64,000 bases of DNA from Candidatus Rifleibacteriota bacterium (GCA_015233155.1 JADFYG010000012.1:1-64000), one strand, 5' to 3'; positions 27,322 to 38,267 are shown, counted from the stretch's first letter. Translations and numbers: made by a program. Notes: a model not told the origin generated them from the letters alone.

Positions 27322-28761
27322 ATGTCGAATCCGTTGTATCGCAAAATTTACTTTTTCACGCGTTGCCTGCTCGCCATTTGTGTGTCGCTATTCTTATGCG
27401 GACCAGTTTCCGCTGCCGACGACCATCGCATTACAGACATCCGATTCTGGCAAAGTCCGGAAGAAGCTCAGATCGTGCTCGATTTGAGCTGGACCCCAAA
27501 GGTTTCCGCGGTTGGAACCCTGGATGACGGGACACTGTATTTCGACATCGAGGGTGGCAGTTTCCGGCCGGGAAGACAGAATTACGCGCTGAACAACGCC
27601 TTCATTTCTACATTGACGGTCCAGGAACGAGCAAGCGGATTCGTCCGGATATTTTTTCGGGTTCCCGCCGGAATCCAGTTTCGCACATTCCTGTTGCCAC
27701 AAACTCCGCCCAGCAAACCTGACCGGATCGTCATATTCCTGTCCGAGCCTGCGGCGGCGAGTACACAGCGACGGGAAGAAGAGGTTGCAGAAATAAGCCG
27801 CCTGAAATCACAAAACGTGAAAATTGTGGTGATCGATCCGGGACACGGCGGAGAAGACCCGGGCGCGAGTCACAATGGAATTATAGAAAAAGATTATGTT
27901 CTTTCCATGGGAAAACTTATCAAAGCGTATTTTGATCGAGATCCGGCTTATCGGGCAGTTTTGACTCGTTCCGGGGATTACATCATCCCGCTGCAGCGTC
28001 GATCCCAAATCGCCGAGCAGGCTGGCGCTGATGCCTTTGTAAGTGTGCATGCAAATTACAACTCGCGTCATAGTGTTCGTGGAATCGAAATATATTATGA
28101 GTCTCCCAAGGGTGCCGTGGGCGAAGCGGAACGAAAGCTTGTCGATGCGGAAAACCAACAGGATATAATCGGCGGCGTGAGCGCAGTTCCCCACAGTGAC
28201 CAAGCCAAAAAGGAGCTCGTTGAAAAACAGGCATCAGTCATGTTCAGGAGTCGTCAGCTCGCGGATAAAGTGGAGACACACCTCAGTCGGGCTATTCCAG
28301 GGCTTCCCAGCCGCGGAGTTAAACGCGCCGGCTTCCGGGTTTTGCATTCAGTAGCAATGCCGTCGGCGCTGGTTGAGGTCGGCTATATGTCGAATACTAC
28401 CGATGCCTGGTATCTGAAGGACGTCAATGGCCGGCAACGAATCGCGCAGGCAATATACCAGGGTATTAAGGACTTTCTTGAAGGAAATATCCAGCAGGGA
28501 TACGATACCGGTTATCTCCAGTATTCGCGAGAAGTCGAGGAAGCAAAGCGGGTTCGCCTCGAACACATTCGGCAGGCCAAGGAACGGCGCGCCAGATTGA
28601 TGCGTGGAAGCAAGCTGATAAAGGCTGCGAAGGGGGACACCATATCCGGAATTGCTCACCGCTATAAGGTTACTACTGCCGATCTATGCGAAATTAATGA
28701 TTTCGGCAAACGGAAAAAGTTCAAGGGTGGCGAGAGCATCCGGATTCCGGGACACGATTGA
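27322..28761 (+). CDS. AMIN-Amidase_3-LysM cell-wall amidase (AmiC-like)
   Basis: A signal peptide (about residues 1-32) is followed by an AMIN-type beta domain (34-150), an Amidase_3 domain (about 170-395) and a C-terminal LysM motif (KGDTISGIAHRYKVT, about 437-479). Catalytic and zinc-site residues sit in VIDPGHGGEDPGA, IIEKDYVL, FVSVHANYN and ALVEVGYMSN. It would hydrolyse septal peptidoglycan. A GTG at 27310 lies inside the AAGGAG binding site, so the ATG at 27322 is the better start. It is the second Amidase_3 gene within 10 kb. Confidence 0.9.
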   Translation: MSNPLYRKIYFFTRCLLAICVSLFLCGPVSAADDHRITDIRFWQSPEEAQIVLDLSWTPKVSAVGTLDDGTLYFDIEGGSFRPGRQNYALNNAFISTLTVQERASGFVRIFFRVPAGIQFRTFLLPQTPPSKPDRIVIFLSEPAAASTQRREEEVAEISRLKSQNVKIVVIDPGHGGEDPGASHNGIIEKDYVLSMGKLIKAYFDRDPAYRAVLTRSGDYIIPLQRRSQIAEQAGADAFVSVHANYNSRHSVRGIEIYYESPKGAVGEAERKLVDAENQQDIIGGVSAVPHSDQAKKELVEKQASVMFRSRQLADKVETHLSRAIPGLPSRGVKRAGFRVLHSVAMPSALVEVGYMSNTTDAWYLKDVNGRQRIAQAIYQGIKDFLEGNIQQGYDTGYLQYSREVEEAKRVRLEHIRQAKERRARLMRGSKLIKAAKGDTISGIAHRYKVTTADLCEINDFGKRKKFKGGESIRIPGHD

Positions 28762-28812
28762 TCGTGGGTTACCGTTCACCCGCTAACGCGGTTTCGTGGA
28801 AGGAATGAGTGC

Positions 28813-31089
28813 ATGAATCTGCTCTCAGGGTTCAAGATAAAAACCCGGCTGTTCATAACAATGTTGTTCGTTTCAACACTGTTGCTGGGCTTGAATCTGT
28901 TCAGCACGAAAAAAATTCGGGAAACCGTCAAATTGCAGATTCCCCTGCAGATTCAGGCTATTCTAGACGCGGAATCCGCACGAATAGCGCAGTATCTCGA
29001 CAGTTTTGCGGCAAAGGCTGTGTACATCGCGAAACTCGACTCCATGATCCAGTATTGTTCATGGAGTAAGGAGCGCCCTTCCGCTCCTGAGACTCATCAA
29101 TGGCAGTCCGCTGTAATCGGCATTCTCTCCGGGTTAACTGAAGCCGACTCCAGCGATAAGGATGGTGCCAGAGAAGGCATAAAGCAGATCATCGTTCTGT
29201 CTCCTGATAAAGAGTATATTCTTCATCTCGGAAAAAGCGGCAAGACTCTTTCCAGTGCGACTGAATCAATCGATTCATTCATTAAAGATCTTTCGATTGC
29301 AAGCATCAGTTATGACGATGTTTTTCGTTCTCCCGTAATAACGATAGACGAGGACGATCAGTCAGCGCGTGTTTGTTTTATGGGTAAACCGGTTGTCAGT
29401 GACGGCAAGCTGATCGGGGTGGTAATGGTTGGAGTCGATCTGGAGATTCCATTTCAGAATATCCCCGGCATACTTGATCCTTCGGGGAGAACGGCTATTC
29501 TCAGCTCTGAACAATCTCAACGCGGTTTTTACCTCGCTCATAAAGAAATGAAATATGTTCTCGATCCACAAAGCAATATCTTCACGAATGTAGACGAGCC
29601 GTTTTTGCGTCAAAAATTTGAGGAAGACAAGAAAACAAAAGAAGTCGCCATGAAGATCACTGACTCGGTCAGCAATGTTGAGGAGTTTCTTCAGGATCAA
29701 TATTCGAATCTTCTGGTTGTTTCTTCTCCCATTCGTAATTCCAGTTGGGTCTTGCTAACGGTCGTCGATACTAAAGGAACGCTCGCAACCTTAGATAAGG
29801 CCCAGGAATTTTCGATGTTTTTGATTATTTTCGGACTGATGTTCATAACCGTGGTCACCATGTTGGTCATCAGGGGTGTTGTGCAATCCATTCAAAATGT
29901 TTCCGGTGGTCTGGAAGAAATTTCACGTGGCCGCGGCGATTTGACACGACGCCTGTTCATTCTCGGCCGCGACGAGCTCGCCGAAGTTTCCGAGCGATTC
30001 AACAAGTTCATAGCATATATCCAGCGTTTGCTTTTGCAGGTCCAGGACGTCATTAATCGTTTGTTTTCCATGGCCAACCAGATTGCGGAAGCTACAGGTA
30101 TGGAAAACGAGTCGATCCAGAAGATTCTTGGCAATACGCAACGTATCACCAAAGCATCCAGACAGTCTGCTCTAATGCTTGAGAAAACAGCGGCAGCAAT
30201 CCAGGAAATATCGGCTACGGCCCAACTCGTAGCCAAGCGGTCATCGAGAGCATATGATGAGTCCGTTCAGAACAGGTTAAAGGCTACCCAGGGCATGGAA
30301 TCAGTTCGCGAGGCTTCAGCTACGATCAAGGGAATTGAACGCGCTGTCGGAGATTCTTCGCGAGTTCTTGAAGAATTGAAAGGTCAGTCACGTCGCATCG
30401 GAAAAATTGTTTTGACAATCACCGCCATCTCACGTCAAACCAACCTTCTTGCCTTAAACGCAGCAATTGAGGCTGCTCGCGCCGGAGAACAGGGAAAAGG
30501 TTTTGTAGTTGTTGCGGCAAACGTGAAGAAGCTGGCCGAGGAAAGTGCCAAAGCCGCCGAAGAAATTGGCTCTCTGATTGGCGAGATCCAGCACAAGACG
30601 AATAAGGCAGTTCAGGAAATGAACCAGGGAAAAGAAAAAGTCCAGGAGGGAGTCAGCATAATCAATCGCGCAGGCATATTGCTCGACGAAATTGGCCTGG
30701 CCAGTGAAAGCGTTAATGTCATGGTCCAGGATATCAGCAAGAGCAGCGGCGAGCAGAGTAAAAACATCGAGGCTGTTTCGACAGCTATCGAGAGCCTTTC
30801 TTTAACGACAAAAACGACAACCAGCGAAGTCGACGAAGTATTGATCTCTATTGAAAAACAGAAAGACAATATTCAGGAGCTTGCAAAAGTTACCAAGCAT
30901 CTCACAATGGTTTCGGAAGATTTAAAACGCATGCTTTCGAACTTCATTCTCGAAGCCGAACCTATCAAGGCAATCTCTTCGAATCACACAAAGTCAGTTA
31001 ATAAGGGTGATAAGAATAATGCCGATCCTTCAAATGATTGCCCTCCGGAGAACGAAGATAGCTCGACCCTGGACCCAGAGAAGGACTGA
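28813..31089 (+). CDS. Methyl-accepting chemotaxis protein
   Basis: Membrane helices at about residues 10-28 and 335-355 bracket a roughly 300-residue extracytoplasmic sensor of Cache type. A HAMP region follows (about 357-410). The signalling coiled coil then has the conserved hairpin tip [20 protein letters not shown] near residue 545. A Ser/Asn-rich tail follows without a CheR-docking pentapeptide. The ligand is unknown. It lies 50 bases after the amidase gene. No che genes are in the window, so it must feed a pathway encoded elsewhere. Confidence 0.9.
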   Translation: MNLLSGFKIKTRLFITMLFVSTLLLGLNLFSTKKIRETVKLQIPLQIQAILDAESARIAQYLDSFAAKAVYIAKLDSMIQYCSWSKERPSAPETHQWQSAVIGILSGLTEADSSDKDGAREGIKQIIVLSPDKEYILHLGKSGKTLSSATESIDSFIKDLSIASISYDDVFRSPVITIDEDDQSARVCFMGKPVVSDGKLIGVVMVGVDLEIPFQNIPGILDPSGRTAILSSEQSQRGFYLAHKEMKYVLDPQSNIFTNVDEPFLRQKFEEDKKTKEVAMKITDSVSNVEEFLQDQYSNLLVVSSPIRNSSWVLLTVVDTKGTLATLDKAQEFSMFLIIFGLMFITVVTMLVIRGVVQSIQNVSGGLEEISRGRGDLTRRLFILGRDELAEVSERFNKFIAYIQRLLLQVQDVINRLFSMANQIAEATGMENESIQKILGNTQRITKASRQSALMLEKTAAAIQEISATAQLVAKRSSRAYDESVQNRLKATQGMESVREASATIKGIERAVGDSSRVLEELKGQSRRIGKIVLTITAISRQTNLLALNAAIEAARAGEQGKGFVVVAANVKKLAEESAKAAEEIGSLIGEIQHKTNKAVQEMNQGKEKVQEGVSIINRAGILLDEIGLASESVNVMVQDISKSSGEQSKNIEAVSTAIESLSLTTKTTTSEVDEVLISIEKQKDNIQELAKVTKHLTMVSEDLKRMLSNFILEAEPIKAISSNHTKSVNKGDKNNADPSNDCPPENEDSSTLDPEKD

Positions 31090-31095
31090 TGCATG

Positions 31096-31233
31096 ATTAA
31101 CAAAGGATGCTAACCGGTTAGTTGAGATTTCTCCCTTCGGTCGAAAAGACAGTATTGTTTGTCATTCCGAACGCATGTGAGGAATCTCGCTTGGCGTAAA
31201 GAGTCGTGTATTTAGTCTTCTTTGGTAGTCATG
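31096..31233 (+). repeat. Dispersed repeat, copy 1 (GTCATTCCGAAC type)
   Basis: It contains TTTCTCCCTTCGGTCGAAA followed by GTCATTCCGAACGCATGTGA and ends in GGTAGTCATG. It matches 38181-38267 (same strand, right part only) and 50507-50650 (opposite strand, full length). It fills the gap between the chemoreceptor and the response regulator genes. Confidence 0.8.
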
Positions 31234-31262
31234 GGCTGACGCGAATGATCTTCGGGTCTTTA

Positions 31263-31817
31263 TTATATAGTCTCCTGCTTTTTCAGTTCCATAACGACCT
31301 TCTCGTAGCAGGATGGACAAATGCCGTGAGAGAAATCAGTCCCGGTTTTCTCTCTTATGTAGACGTCAACTTTCTTCCAGTCTTCGCCATCGCGGATTTT
31401 GTTACAGTAAGCGCATATGGCAAGCAGGCTTTTGAGTTGCTGAAACTGGATATGGGTTTTCACCCGGGCTTTCAGTTCCGCTGTCTGGAATGGTTTGGTA
31501 ACATAGTCCACGCCACCGGCATCGAATCCTCTGACAATATCATCCACTTCCGATTTTGCGGTCAGAAAAATAACCGGGATCATGTGCGTCGCCATGTTTT
31601 TCTTCAATCGTCTGCAAACCTCGTATCCGTCAATATCAGGCATCATGACATCCAAAAGAATCAGGTTTGGCGGCGTGTCCCCCACCATTTCCAACGCCTG
31701 AGTCCCATTTGTAGCGATGGCGATCTCATAATCGGTACCCAGAATACTGGCAAGGAGCGAAATATTATCGGAGGTGTCGTCAACGATCAACACCAAAGGT
31801 TTTTGCGTCTCATTCAT
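31263..31817 (-). CDS. Response regulator with cysteine-pair output tail
   Basis: Residues 1-122 form a receiver domain: acidic pair Asp13-Asp14, phosphoacceptor Asp56 in LILLDVMMPD, and the Thr-Ala-Lys switch in LTAK. The last 50 residues form a compact tail with ICAYCNKIRD and SHGICPSCYEK. This Cys-x2-Cys pair plus a second pair could bind zinc; the same tail is common at the end of PAS and receiver proteins in environmental bacteria, with no established function. It lies ten bases after the hybrid kinase gene, so they are a cognate pair. Confidence 0.85.
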   Translation of the reverse strand: MNETQKPLVLIVDDTSDNISLLASILGTDYEIAIATNGTQALEMVGDTPPNLILLDVMMPDIDGYEVCRRLKKNMATHMIPVIFLTAKSEVDDIVRGFDAGGVDYVTKPFQTAELKARVKTHIQFQQLKSLLAICAYCNKIRDGEDWKKVDVYIREKTGTDFSHGICPSCYEKVVMELKKQETI

Positions 31818-31827
31818 GATCGCTCTC

Positions 31828-34800
31828 CTATGTGATATCTGGTTCTGACTGAGGCTTTGGCAGGAGATTTTTCAGACCGTTAAGTGTACGTGTGATCCCT
31901 ACCGTGTCATAGCTCTCGACAAAATGCATGAGCTGTTTTACCCAGTCAATCAGCACCTGGTCATTATGTTCCGTCGCCAAAGCCTTCACACGAATACCCA
32001 GATCGCGGATTCGTGAGACAAAGATCTTGGACTGTAATTCGGCACATGCCGGAATAATTTCCTCACGCAGAACTTTCAGCAGCTGCGGTGAATCCTTACA
32101 AGTCATACGATCCGGAAATTTTTGTGACGGAAATGACGATTCAGGTGATGTAGCCGGGCTAACGGCATCACCAACCAGACGGGCAACCAACGGCAAGAGT
32201 TGTGCGCGCGATACTGGTTTGCGCAGATACCCGTTGAATCCGGCGGTTAGAGCGTTCTGTTCAGCGACACCCAATACCGACGCGGTGGCGGCAATAATGG
32301 GAATATCCCGGACATCTGGATTAGACTTAAGGCGTCGAGCGGCTTCATAGCCATCCATAACAGGCATCCTGATATCCATGATGATCAGATCGGGCCGCTG
32401 CCTGGCAACAGCATCGAGAACCTCAGCTCCATTGGTGACCTCGGCCACCGTTATGCCTGAGACATCAAGCATGGCTTTGAGCATATCCCTGTTATGAGCA
32501 ATATCGTCAGCAATGAGCACCCGGCGGTTTTGAAATTTGAAATCAAACTTCTGCTGAGATGCTTCCTCGGACAAAGTCGTGCTCATTGCTATTTCCACAT
32601 TTGACAAAATGACACGGAATTCTGATCCTGCTCCAGGTTCACTGACGACTTCCAGGCGGCCGCCCATCATTTCGACCAGACGGCGGCTGATGGTAAGGCC
32701 CAAACCTGTACCGCCATACTTTGCGTGAACCTGGTCCTTCTGCTGCTGAAATGCTTTGAAAATGATATCCAGTTGATCCTGGGGAATGCCAATACCAGTG
32801 TCTCTTACATAGAAAATGAATTCGATGACGGATTCATCTTCGGGGTTCTCTATATGATGCACATCCACTCCGAGCGTTATGGAGCCGTGATGGGTAAATT
32901 TCACGGCATTGCCCATCAGATTGAATAATACCTGGCGAAGCCGTACGCCATCGAGTAAGAGCGCTGATGGAAGATCGGATGGCATTTTCAATTCGAGCTC
33001 GATGTTGTGCTCTGAACACTTGGGCTTGAAAATCGACTCGACTTCGCATAACAGTGCTCTGATGTCGATGGGAGCACACTGAATACTCATCTGGCCCGCC
33101 TCGATCTTTGAAAGATCGAGAATATCATTGATAAGGGCAAGCAGTGTTTTTCCACTGGAGCGGATTATTGAGAGAAACCCCTGCAGCCTGGGATCGGCGA
33201 TCTGGCCGACAAGCATTTCGGAAAAACCAAGTATCGAGTTCATGGGAGTTCTGATCTCATGACTCATGTTCGCCAGGAACTCGCTCTTGGCACGCGTGGC
33301 TTCTTCGGCTTGACGCTTGGCTTCCTGTAGTTCCTGTTCCTGACGCTTACGATCGGTAATATCGCGGGCAACGGCATAAGCCTGACCTTGCTCCACAGAA
33401 ACGGACGTCCTCCACGACAACCAGCGATAGCTCCCGTCCTTGCAGCGATATCGGTTGTCGAATCCGACAACGCTGATCCCTTGTGCGAGCTGACCTGCCG
33501 CTTCCATAGTAGATTGCAAATCATCGGGATGCACGAACTCCAGGTAAGGGCGGCTCGTCAATTCCGCATCAGACCAGCCGAGTGTCTGACTCCATGAGGG
33601 TGACACCTGTTTGAAGTAGCCATCGAGTGTTGCAATGCAGATCATGTCCAGGGCCACATTGAAAAAGAAATCATGATCCTGAGACAATCGTTTTTCTTCC
33701 GTAACGTCAGCAATCATGAACAGGAGGTTTGTCTCACCTTTACTGACGAAAGATGCCATATGGCAATCCAACCAGCAGTCCTTGCCAAATGTGGTTATTA
33801 TATGTTTGGTAAAAGAGTAGGTTCCAGAGCCGGCCAAGGCCGTTTCCGCCAGATTAAGCAGGCCGGACTTTTTCCATGATTCGAGGGTTCTGAAGTTCTG
33901 CTGATTCAGGCTTTCGATCGTTGCGCCTACTATGCGGGCCATCGTTTCAGTGGCGAAAATGCAGTCTCCGGAGGCTTTATAGACCGCAATCCCCATGGTG
34001 GATAGCGCGACGATCTTACGGTTCAGATCAAGTGATTCGGCGAGTTCCTGCTGGGATAGCTGTCGCTCCGTCGTATCGCGATTGCTGGCGCGACGACCAA
34101 GAAACTCGTTCATCTGACCTGATACGCTCCTGCAAACATGGCCGATCCAGCGCGTCTGCCCATCGCGGCGGATTATCCTGAAATCAATTTCAGCATCATC
34201 ATCATGCAATGTATTATTCAACGACAAATGGTGTTCAATCATTGAACGATCTTCCGGATGGGTGATATGCAATAGCAGGCTGGGATTATTCATAAATTCG
34301 GCGGCCGAGTAGCCTGTGATCCGTTCGCACGAAGGTGACATATATAAGATCTTACCATCCGGCGCTCTCCAGTATTCCCAGTCGTGTGTGAATTCGGCGA
34401 CGATACGATACCGATCTTCACTGAGACGCAGCTCCTCATTGAGCGACTCCAGGCTGGCCGTTCGCTCCCGAACCGTTTGTTCCAATCCGGCATTTAGCTG
34501 ACGGACCTCTTCCTCGTTTTTCTGTATCGAGTCCGCCATGATATTGAAGGTTTGCGCCAGCTGCATCAGTTCAGGTGGGCCGCCCAGGTCTGACGTGCGC
34601 GCAGACATGCTGCCAGCTCCAAATTGTTGCGCCGTCTGAATAACCGATCTCAGTGGACTGATCAGCATTTTAGCCCCTGTCTGCCATGCCATCAGCAATG
34701 CAACCATAGTGAAAACCAGCAGATAAAGCATGTTGGACATGAGTTCCCAGCGAGCCTCAGCCAGAACCTGCTTTTTCGAAAATCCCACAGTAACAGACAT

Positions 34801-35634
34801 CTGTCCATTGCTGTTAGGCACTTGGGCAAAGTGATAGAGGCGCTCAACGCCATCAACTCCCGTGCCTTCAAAAAAGGATTTATCCCGGTCAGAATTAGTG
34901 TAAAGCTGTTTAATGAAGGGCTGATGTTCGCCCAGCCAACGGTTTGGATCGGGATGGCGGCTCAGGATAGCTCCGTTAGAGTCATTGACTGCGATGACGG
35001 CATCCTCAGGAACAGGTATTTGAGCCGTGATTTTGTGCAGTAAATCGAGGTTGAGGGATAGAAAGACCGCAGCCAAAGAGGCATTACCAGGTTGATTGGG
35101 CAAGGGACAAGCAAAATTGATTCCGGGTTTTTTAGTAACCCGGCCGATCTGAAAATCACCAATGACAAAATCCCGCTCTCGTTGCAAGCGAACGGCCCAT
35201 GGTTGCCCGATGGAGTTGACGACACCTGTTATGGACACTGAATTTGCGATTATTTCACCATCAGAGCGTGCGACTGCAATATTGGCATAAAACGGGTAAT
35301 GTGATGACAACTCCGCAAGATAAGATTTGCAGGCAGGTGCATCCATATCAGATATAATTTTATTATGCGCCAGAGCCGTGAGGAACTGTCGTGAGGCTTC
35401 GATCACTTCCCCGATCCGGTCGGCTGTCATAAGGCCTATCTGTCTGGCATCATCGTGCATGTGGGCCAGTCTGTGCTCCTGATCACTCAAACCACGATAA
35501 AGCATCAGTCCGGACACGGGTAAAATCGCGAGTAACAGAAGTATGATGAATCGCTCGCGAACTCCAAGACCTGAGAAAAAAATCATACTCCGCAATGCCT
35601 GGTTGATCGCGAAAAAGCGCGCATACAGGCGCAA
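31828..35634 (-). CDS. Hybrid sensor histidine kinase (Cache-HAMP-PAS-kinase-receiver)
   Basis: Domains in order: membrane helix (about residues 25-45), extracytoplasmic dCache-like sensor (to about 300), second helix, HAMP (about 330-380), coiled coil, PAS (405-530), a second PAS-like domain, a third PAS (about 660-775), HisKA with His792 in [12 protein letters not shown], HATPase with [11 protein letters not shown] and GGTGLGLTI, and a receiver with Asp1087 in [14 protein letters not shown]. The last 100 residues have an Hpt-like helical layout but no obvious phosphoacceptor histidine. Signal transfer would therefore go to the adjacent response regulator (or another phosphotransfer protein). 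The start codon is taken as the longest frame, in a region without a strong binding site. Confidence 0.85.
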   Translation of the reverse strand: MRLYARFFAINQALRSMIFFSGLGVRERFIILLLLAILPVSGLMLYRGLSDQEHRLAHMHDDARQIGLMTADRIGEVIEASRQFLTALAHNKIISDMDAPACKSYLAELSSHYPFYANIAVARSDGEIIANSVSITGVVNSIGQPWAVRLQRERDFVIGDFQIGRVTKKPGINFACPLPNQPGNASLAAVFLSLNLDLLHKITAQIPVPEDAVIAVNDSNGAILSRHPDPNRWLGEHQPFIKQLYTNSDRDKSFFEGTGVDGVERLYHFAQVPNSNGQMSVTVGFSKKQVLAEARWELMSNMLYLLVFTMVALLMAWQTGAKMLISPLRSVIQTAQQFGAGSMSARTSDLGGPPELMQLAQTFNIMADSIQKNEEEVRQLNAGLEQTVRERTASLESLNEELRLSEDRYRIVAEFTHDWEYWRAPDGKILYMSPSCERITGYSAAEFMNNPSLLLHITHPEDRSMIEHHLSLNNTLHDDDAEIDFRIIRRDGQTRWIGHVCRSVSGQMNEFLGRRASNRDTTERQLSQQELAESLDLNRKIVALSTMGIAVYKASGDCIFATETMARIVGATIESLNQQNFRTLESWKKSGLLNLAETALAGSGTYSFTKHIITTFGKDCWLDCHMASFVSKGETNLLFMIADVTEEKRLSQDHDFFFNVALDMICIATLDGYFKQVSPSWSQTLGWSDAELTSRPYLEFVHPDDLQSTMEAAGQLAQGISVVGFDNRYRCKDGSYRWLSWRTSVSVEQGQAYAVARDITDRKRQEQELQEAKRQAEEATRAKSEFLANMSHEIRTPMNSILGFSEMLVGQIADPRLQGFLSIIRSSGKTLLALINDILDLSKIEAGQMSIQCAPIDIRALLCEVESIFKPKCSEHNIELELKMPSDLPSALLLDGVRLRQVLFNLMGNAVKFTHHGSITLGVDVHHIENPEDESVIEFIFYVRDTGIGIPQDQLDIIFKAFQQQKDQVHAKYGGTGLGLTISRRLVEMMGGRLEVVSEPGAGSEFRVILSNVEIAMSTTLSEEASQQKFDFKFQNRRVLIADDIAHNRDMLKAMLDVSGITVAEVTNGAEVLDAVARQRPDLIIMDIRMPVMDGYEAARRLKSNPDVRDIPIIAATASVLGVAEQNALTAGFNGYLRKPVSRAQLLPLVARLVGDAVSPATSPESSFPSQKFPDRMTCKDSPQLLKVLREEIIPACAELQSKIFVSRIRDLGIRVKALATEHNDQVLIDWVKQLMHFVESYDTVGITRTLNGLKNLLPKPQSEPDIT

Positions 35635-35703
35635 AAAGATTCCATGGAAGCTATACGGAAGCGCAATGAAATCTGTTTATGTATTCGGTCATAATTTTCG
35701 TAG

Positions 35704-35724
35704 GGGCGGGTTTCAAACCCGCCC
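35704..35724. repeat. GGGCGGGTTT palindrome
   Basis: Ten-base arms GGGCGGGTTT and AAACCCGCCC around a single C. The word is typical of dispersed palindromic elements in many bacterial genomes. No T-run follows, so it is not a terminator. Confidence 0.7.
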
Positions 35725-35756
35725 GATAAAACAAAATTCAATACACCTTTGTATAT

Positions 35757-35810
35757 GATGAAAAGATGTTCTTCCAGTCTATGGAAGAAATGATGAAAAG
35801 ATGTTCTTCC
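35757..35810. repeat. Two 19-bp direct repeats
   Basis: GATGAAAAGATGTTCTTCC occurs at 35757-35775 and again at 35792-35810, 35 bases apart. It overlaps no supported gene. Confidence 0.7.
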
Positions 35811-36094
35811 GGAGTCATTACGATGAATCGGAATCTGCGTTTGCACTGCGTCAGTATAAATGTCATTTTGGAGGGAGTCAAATGAAGGCCGGGGCTCTTC
35901 TTATCAGACCGAAACATAAAGACTCTGGTTTGGTCTGCCGGGTATATATTCGCAGATTGCACAGGTTTTCGCAGATAATAAACAAGGACGCTTTCATCTG
36001 CGGAAAAACTCCATAAAACTCTGTTTGATGCTCTTGACTTAGTGGTATTATTGGATAGGCCAGTATTCACAAGTAATGTACGGGAGTAGTTCGC

Positions 36095-36592
36095 ATGTCA
36101 GTTTTTCTCAAAGACCGCTTCTGCAGCGGATGTGGAGCCGCCGCCTCTGAGACAAATCGTTTCTGTCGTTCCTGCGGCTTTGAAATCGAAGAACCAGGCG
36201 CAGACATCGATCAGCTTTTGTTTTTCCCGGGCCGGGAAGTCGAATCCTCCCAGAAAAAGCCCGATTTGATAGGTTGTGGCATTATTATCGCAATTATCGG
36301 GATTCTCGCGGCAATTGCCATGCCCAATTTCCGGCGCCCGCACGAGGCAAGTCATGAAAAAGCCTGCTATGCAAATATGCGTGTTGTTTTAGGCGCCATC
36401 GAAATGTATAACATGGACAATACATCCATGCTGAGTTATTACGGACCAGATGTAGAAAAAGTCCTGATCTCCGGCCAATACCTCAAATCGCCTATTTCAA
36501 GACCGGAGACCGGGTGCATATTAAGCGGGCATGGCACCCCCGGAGATGTCAGAATCGTTTGCCCAGTCCACGGCACAGTTGAAAGCGACTAG
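36095..36592 (+). CDS. Zinc ribbon fused to a pilin-like helix
   Basis: The N-terminus holds a double CxxC zinc ribbon (FCSGCG at 9-14 and FCRSCG at 28-33). A polar linker follows, then a hydrophobic segment IGCGIIIAIIGILAAIAMPN (about 59-78) that copies the pilin/pseudopilin N-terminal helix. A short globular region with pseudopilin-like spacing comes after it (EKACYANMRVVLGAIEMYNM). There is no FTLIE-type processing site, because the helix is internal. It may be a membrane-anchored protein derived from a pseudopilin. Start: ATG with a weak GGGAG 14 bases upstream. The downstream amylase gene begins after 77 bases. Confidence 0.65.
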   Translation: MSVFLKDRFCSGCGAAASETNRFCRSCGFEIEEPGADIDQLLFFPGREVESSQKKPDLIGCGIIIAIIGILAAIAMPNFRRPHEASHEKACYANMRVVLGAIEMYNMDNTSMLSYYGPDVEKVLISGQYLKSPISRPETGCILSGHGTPGDVRIVCPVHGTVESD

Positions 36593-36669
36593 TGTCACTA
36601 ATGAAAAAAGCTGTTACAATTAACGAAACCGTCGATCAGAAATCGTATCAAAAGCGAGGAAAATATTTC

Positions 36670-38001
36670 ATGACACAGCAAAACGCCGGGCCCCGTATAA
36701 TAAAACATTCGGGCGCAGTGATCGTTTGCCTGATCATTCTGGCGCTTCTCTTCGTTTCGACGGCACAAGCCGCCACCCGTTCAACAGGAAGAGATGTCAT
36801 GATTCAGATGTTCGGCTGGAACTCGATGAAAGACGGAGTGCCGGGGAAATGGTACACTCTGATAGGAGAAAAGGCCGACGAACTCGGGAAGATGGGCTTC
36901 ACGCTCGCATGGCTTCCCCCGGTCTGTCGATCCGTTTCCCCACAAGGCTACATGCCCGGCGATTATTATGATCTCGGTGCGCCAGGCAAACCTACATTTT
37001 ACGGCACAAAAGATGAGTTGACAGACGCATTGAAACAGCTAAAAACAGCCGGTGTCACTCCGCTCGCGGACATTGTAGCAAACCATCGTTGTGCCGGGAA
37101 GCAGGATTCAAACGGCGTCTGGAATCAGTATGACTTTCCGTCCGGTTTGGCCCACTGGGACCAATCGGCCATCGTTCGCGGAGAATACGCCGGCACAGGC
37201 GGACCTGATTCCGGAGACAATTTCGGCCCTGCGCCAGATCTGGATCACGCCAATGTACAAGTCCAGCAGGATATTATCGCATATATGAACTGGCTGAAGA
37301 AGCTGGGATACGGCGGATGGCGATATGATTTTGCCCGCGGATACGACGCAAAGTACGTGGCTATCTTTGACAAAGGCACCGACTCACCTTTCTCGGTTGC
37401 CGAATATTTTACCGACATGTCTTTCGATGGCAGCAATCTCAATTGGGATCAAAACGCTCATCGTCAGCGCCTATGTGATTATCTGAACAAGGCCGGAACC
37501 GTCTGCACAGCATTCGACGTCACCACAAAGGGCATCCTTCAGGTTGCGGTACAGGGCGAATACGGTCGTTTGCGTGACAAAGACGGCAAGGCGACAGGAC
37601 TGATCGGCTGGTGGCCTGAGCGAGCCGTGACCTTCCTGGACAATCACGACACAGGTTCTCAGCAAAATATCTGGCCATTCCCGCATGACAAGGTCATGCA
37701 GGGATATGCGTATATCCTGACTCATCCCGGCATTCCGTGCGTATTCTGGGAACACGTCTACGACTGGAACCTCAAGACCCAGATCAAACAACTCATGGAT
37801 ATTCGCCGCGACTACGGTATAACCAGTGGAAGCGTGCTGAAGATAGAAAAGGCCGAACAAGGCTTGTATGCGGCCTTCATCGATGGCAGGGTCGCTGTAA
37901 AACTTGGATGGGGAACATGGGCGCCATCTGGTCCGGAATTCAAAATCATCGCGAGCGGTGATCAGTGGACAGTCTGGGGACAAAGCAGCCGTAGAAAATA
38001 A
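36670..38001 (+). CDS. Secreted plant-type alpha-amylase (GH13)
   Basis: A signal peptide (residues 1-35, ending AQAA) is followed by a GH13 barrel. Region I is DIVANHRC, the nucleophile is Asp220 in WRYDFARGY, the acid/base is Glu245 in SVAEYF, and the transition-state Asp327 sits in LDNHDTGSQQ. The run WPFPHDKVMQGYAYILTHPG and the C-terminal beta domain match plant-type (GH13_6) alpha-amylases more closely than the common bacterial types. It would hydrolyse alpha-1,4-glucans outside the cell. An upstream GTG at 36592 overlaps the previous stop, but ATG 36670 with GAGG upstream gives a clean signal peptide. Confidence 0.85.
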   Translation: MTQQNAGPRIIKHSGAVIVCLIILALLFVSTAQAATRSTGRDVMIQMFGWNSMKDGVPGKWYTLIGEKADELGKMGFTLAWLPPVCRSVSPQGYMPGDYYDLGAPGKPTFYGTKDELTDALKQLKTAGVTPLADIVANHRCAGKQDSNGVWNQYDFPSGLAHWDQSAIVRGEYAGTGGPDSGDNFGPAPDLDHANVQVQQDIIAYMNWLKKLGYGGWRYDFARGYDAKYVAIFDKGTDSPFSVAEYFTDMSFDGSNLNWDQNAHRQRLCDYLNKAGTVCTAFDVTTKGILQVAVQGEYGRLRDKDGKATGLIGWWPERAVTFLDNHDTGSQQNIWPFPHDKVMQGYAYILTHPGIPCVFWEHVYDWNLKTQIKQLMDIRRDYGITSGSVLKIEKAEQGLYAAFIDGRVAVKLGWGTWAPSGPEFKIIASGDQWTVWGQSSRRK

Positions 38002-38028
38002 TCGTTCATTCCGGCCCAGGAAAAGTTA

Positions 38029-38167
38029 ACCACAGATAAAAACCGGAAAAGACCGAAAAGAATTATCCACAGATAAACACAGATGAACACAGATAAAGAC
38101 CGGAAAAGACCGAAAGAATTAACCACGGATAGACACAGATGAACACAGATAAAAACCGGAAAAAATG
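38029..38167 (+). repeat. Tandem ACCACAGATAAA-type repeats
   Basis: Three imperfect units begin near 38029, 38066 and 38121. Each combines words such as CACAGATGAACACAGATAAA with ACCGGAAAAGACCG. Simple degenerate repeats of this wording are common between genes in environmental bacterial genomes. Their function is unknown. Confidence 0.75.
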
Positions 38168-38180
38168 GAAAATACCGCAG

Positions 38181-38267
38181 ACATTATTGTTTGTCATTCC
38201 GAACGAATATGCGGAATCTCGCTTGGCGTAGAGGGTCGTGAATATTTAGTCTTCCTTGGTAGTCATG
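38181..38267 (+). repeat. Dispersed repeat, copy 2 (partial)
   Basis: It matches the right part of the element at 31096-31233: TTGTTTGTCATTCCGAACGA, GGAATCTCGCTTGGCGTA, then a GGTAGTCATG end. The left half with TTTCTCCCTTCGGTCGAAA is missing. With the tandem repeats before it, it fills the gap of about 320 bp between the amylase and the MBL-fold gene. Confidence 0.8.

Larger units (their letters stand above)
35635..36094. other. 460-bp repeat-bearing intergenic region
   Basis: It separates the hybrid kinase (minus) from the zinc-ribbon/pilin-like gene (plus). It contains a GGGCGGGTTT palindrome (35704-35724) and a short direct repeat (35757-35775, 35792-35810). Several open frames cross it but none has a ribosome binding site or recognisable content. 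Confidence 0.5.

Noticed and set aside
35543..36094. Several 60-110 codon frames around the repeats
   Set aside because: They cross direct repeats or the palindrome, lack ribosome binding sites and match no family.
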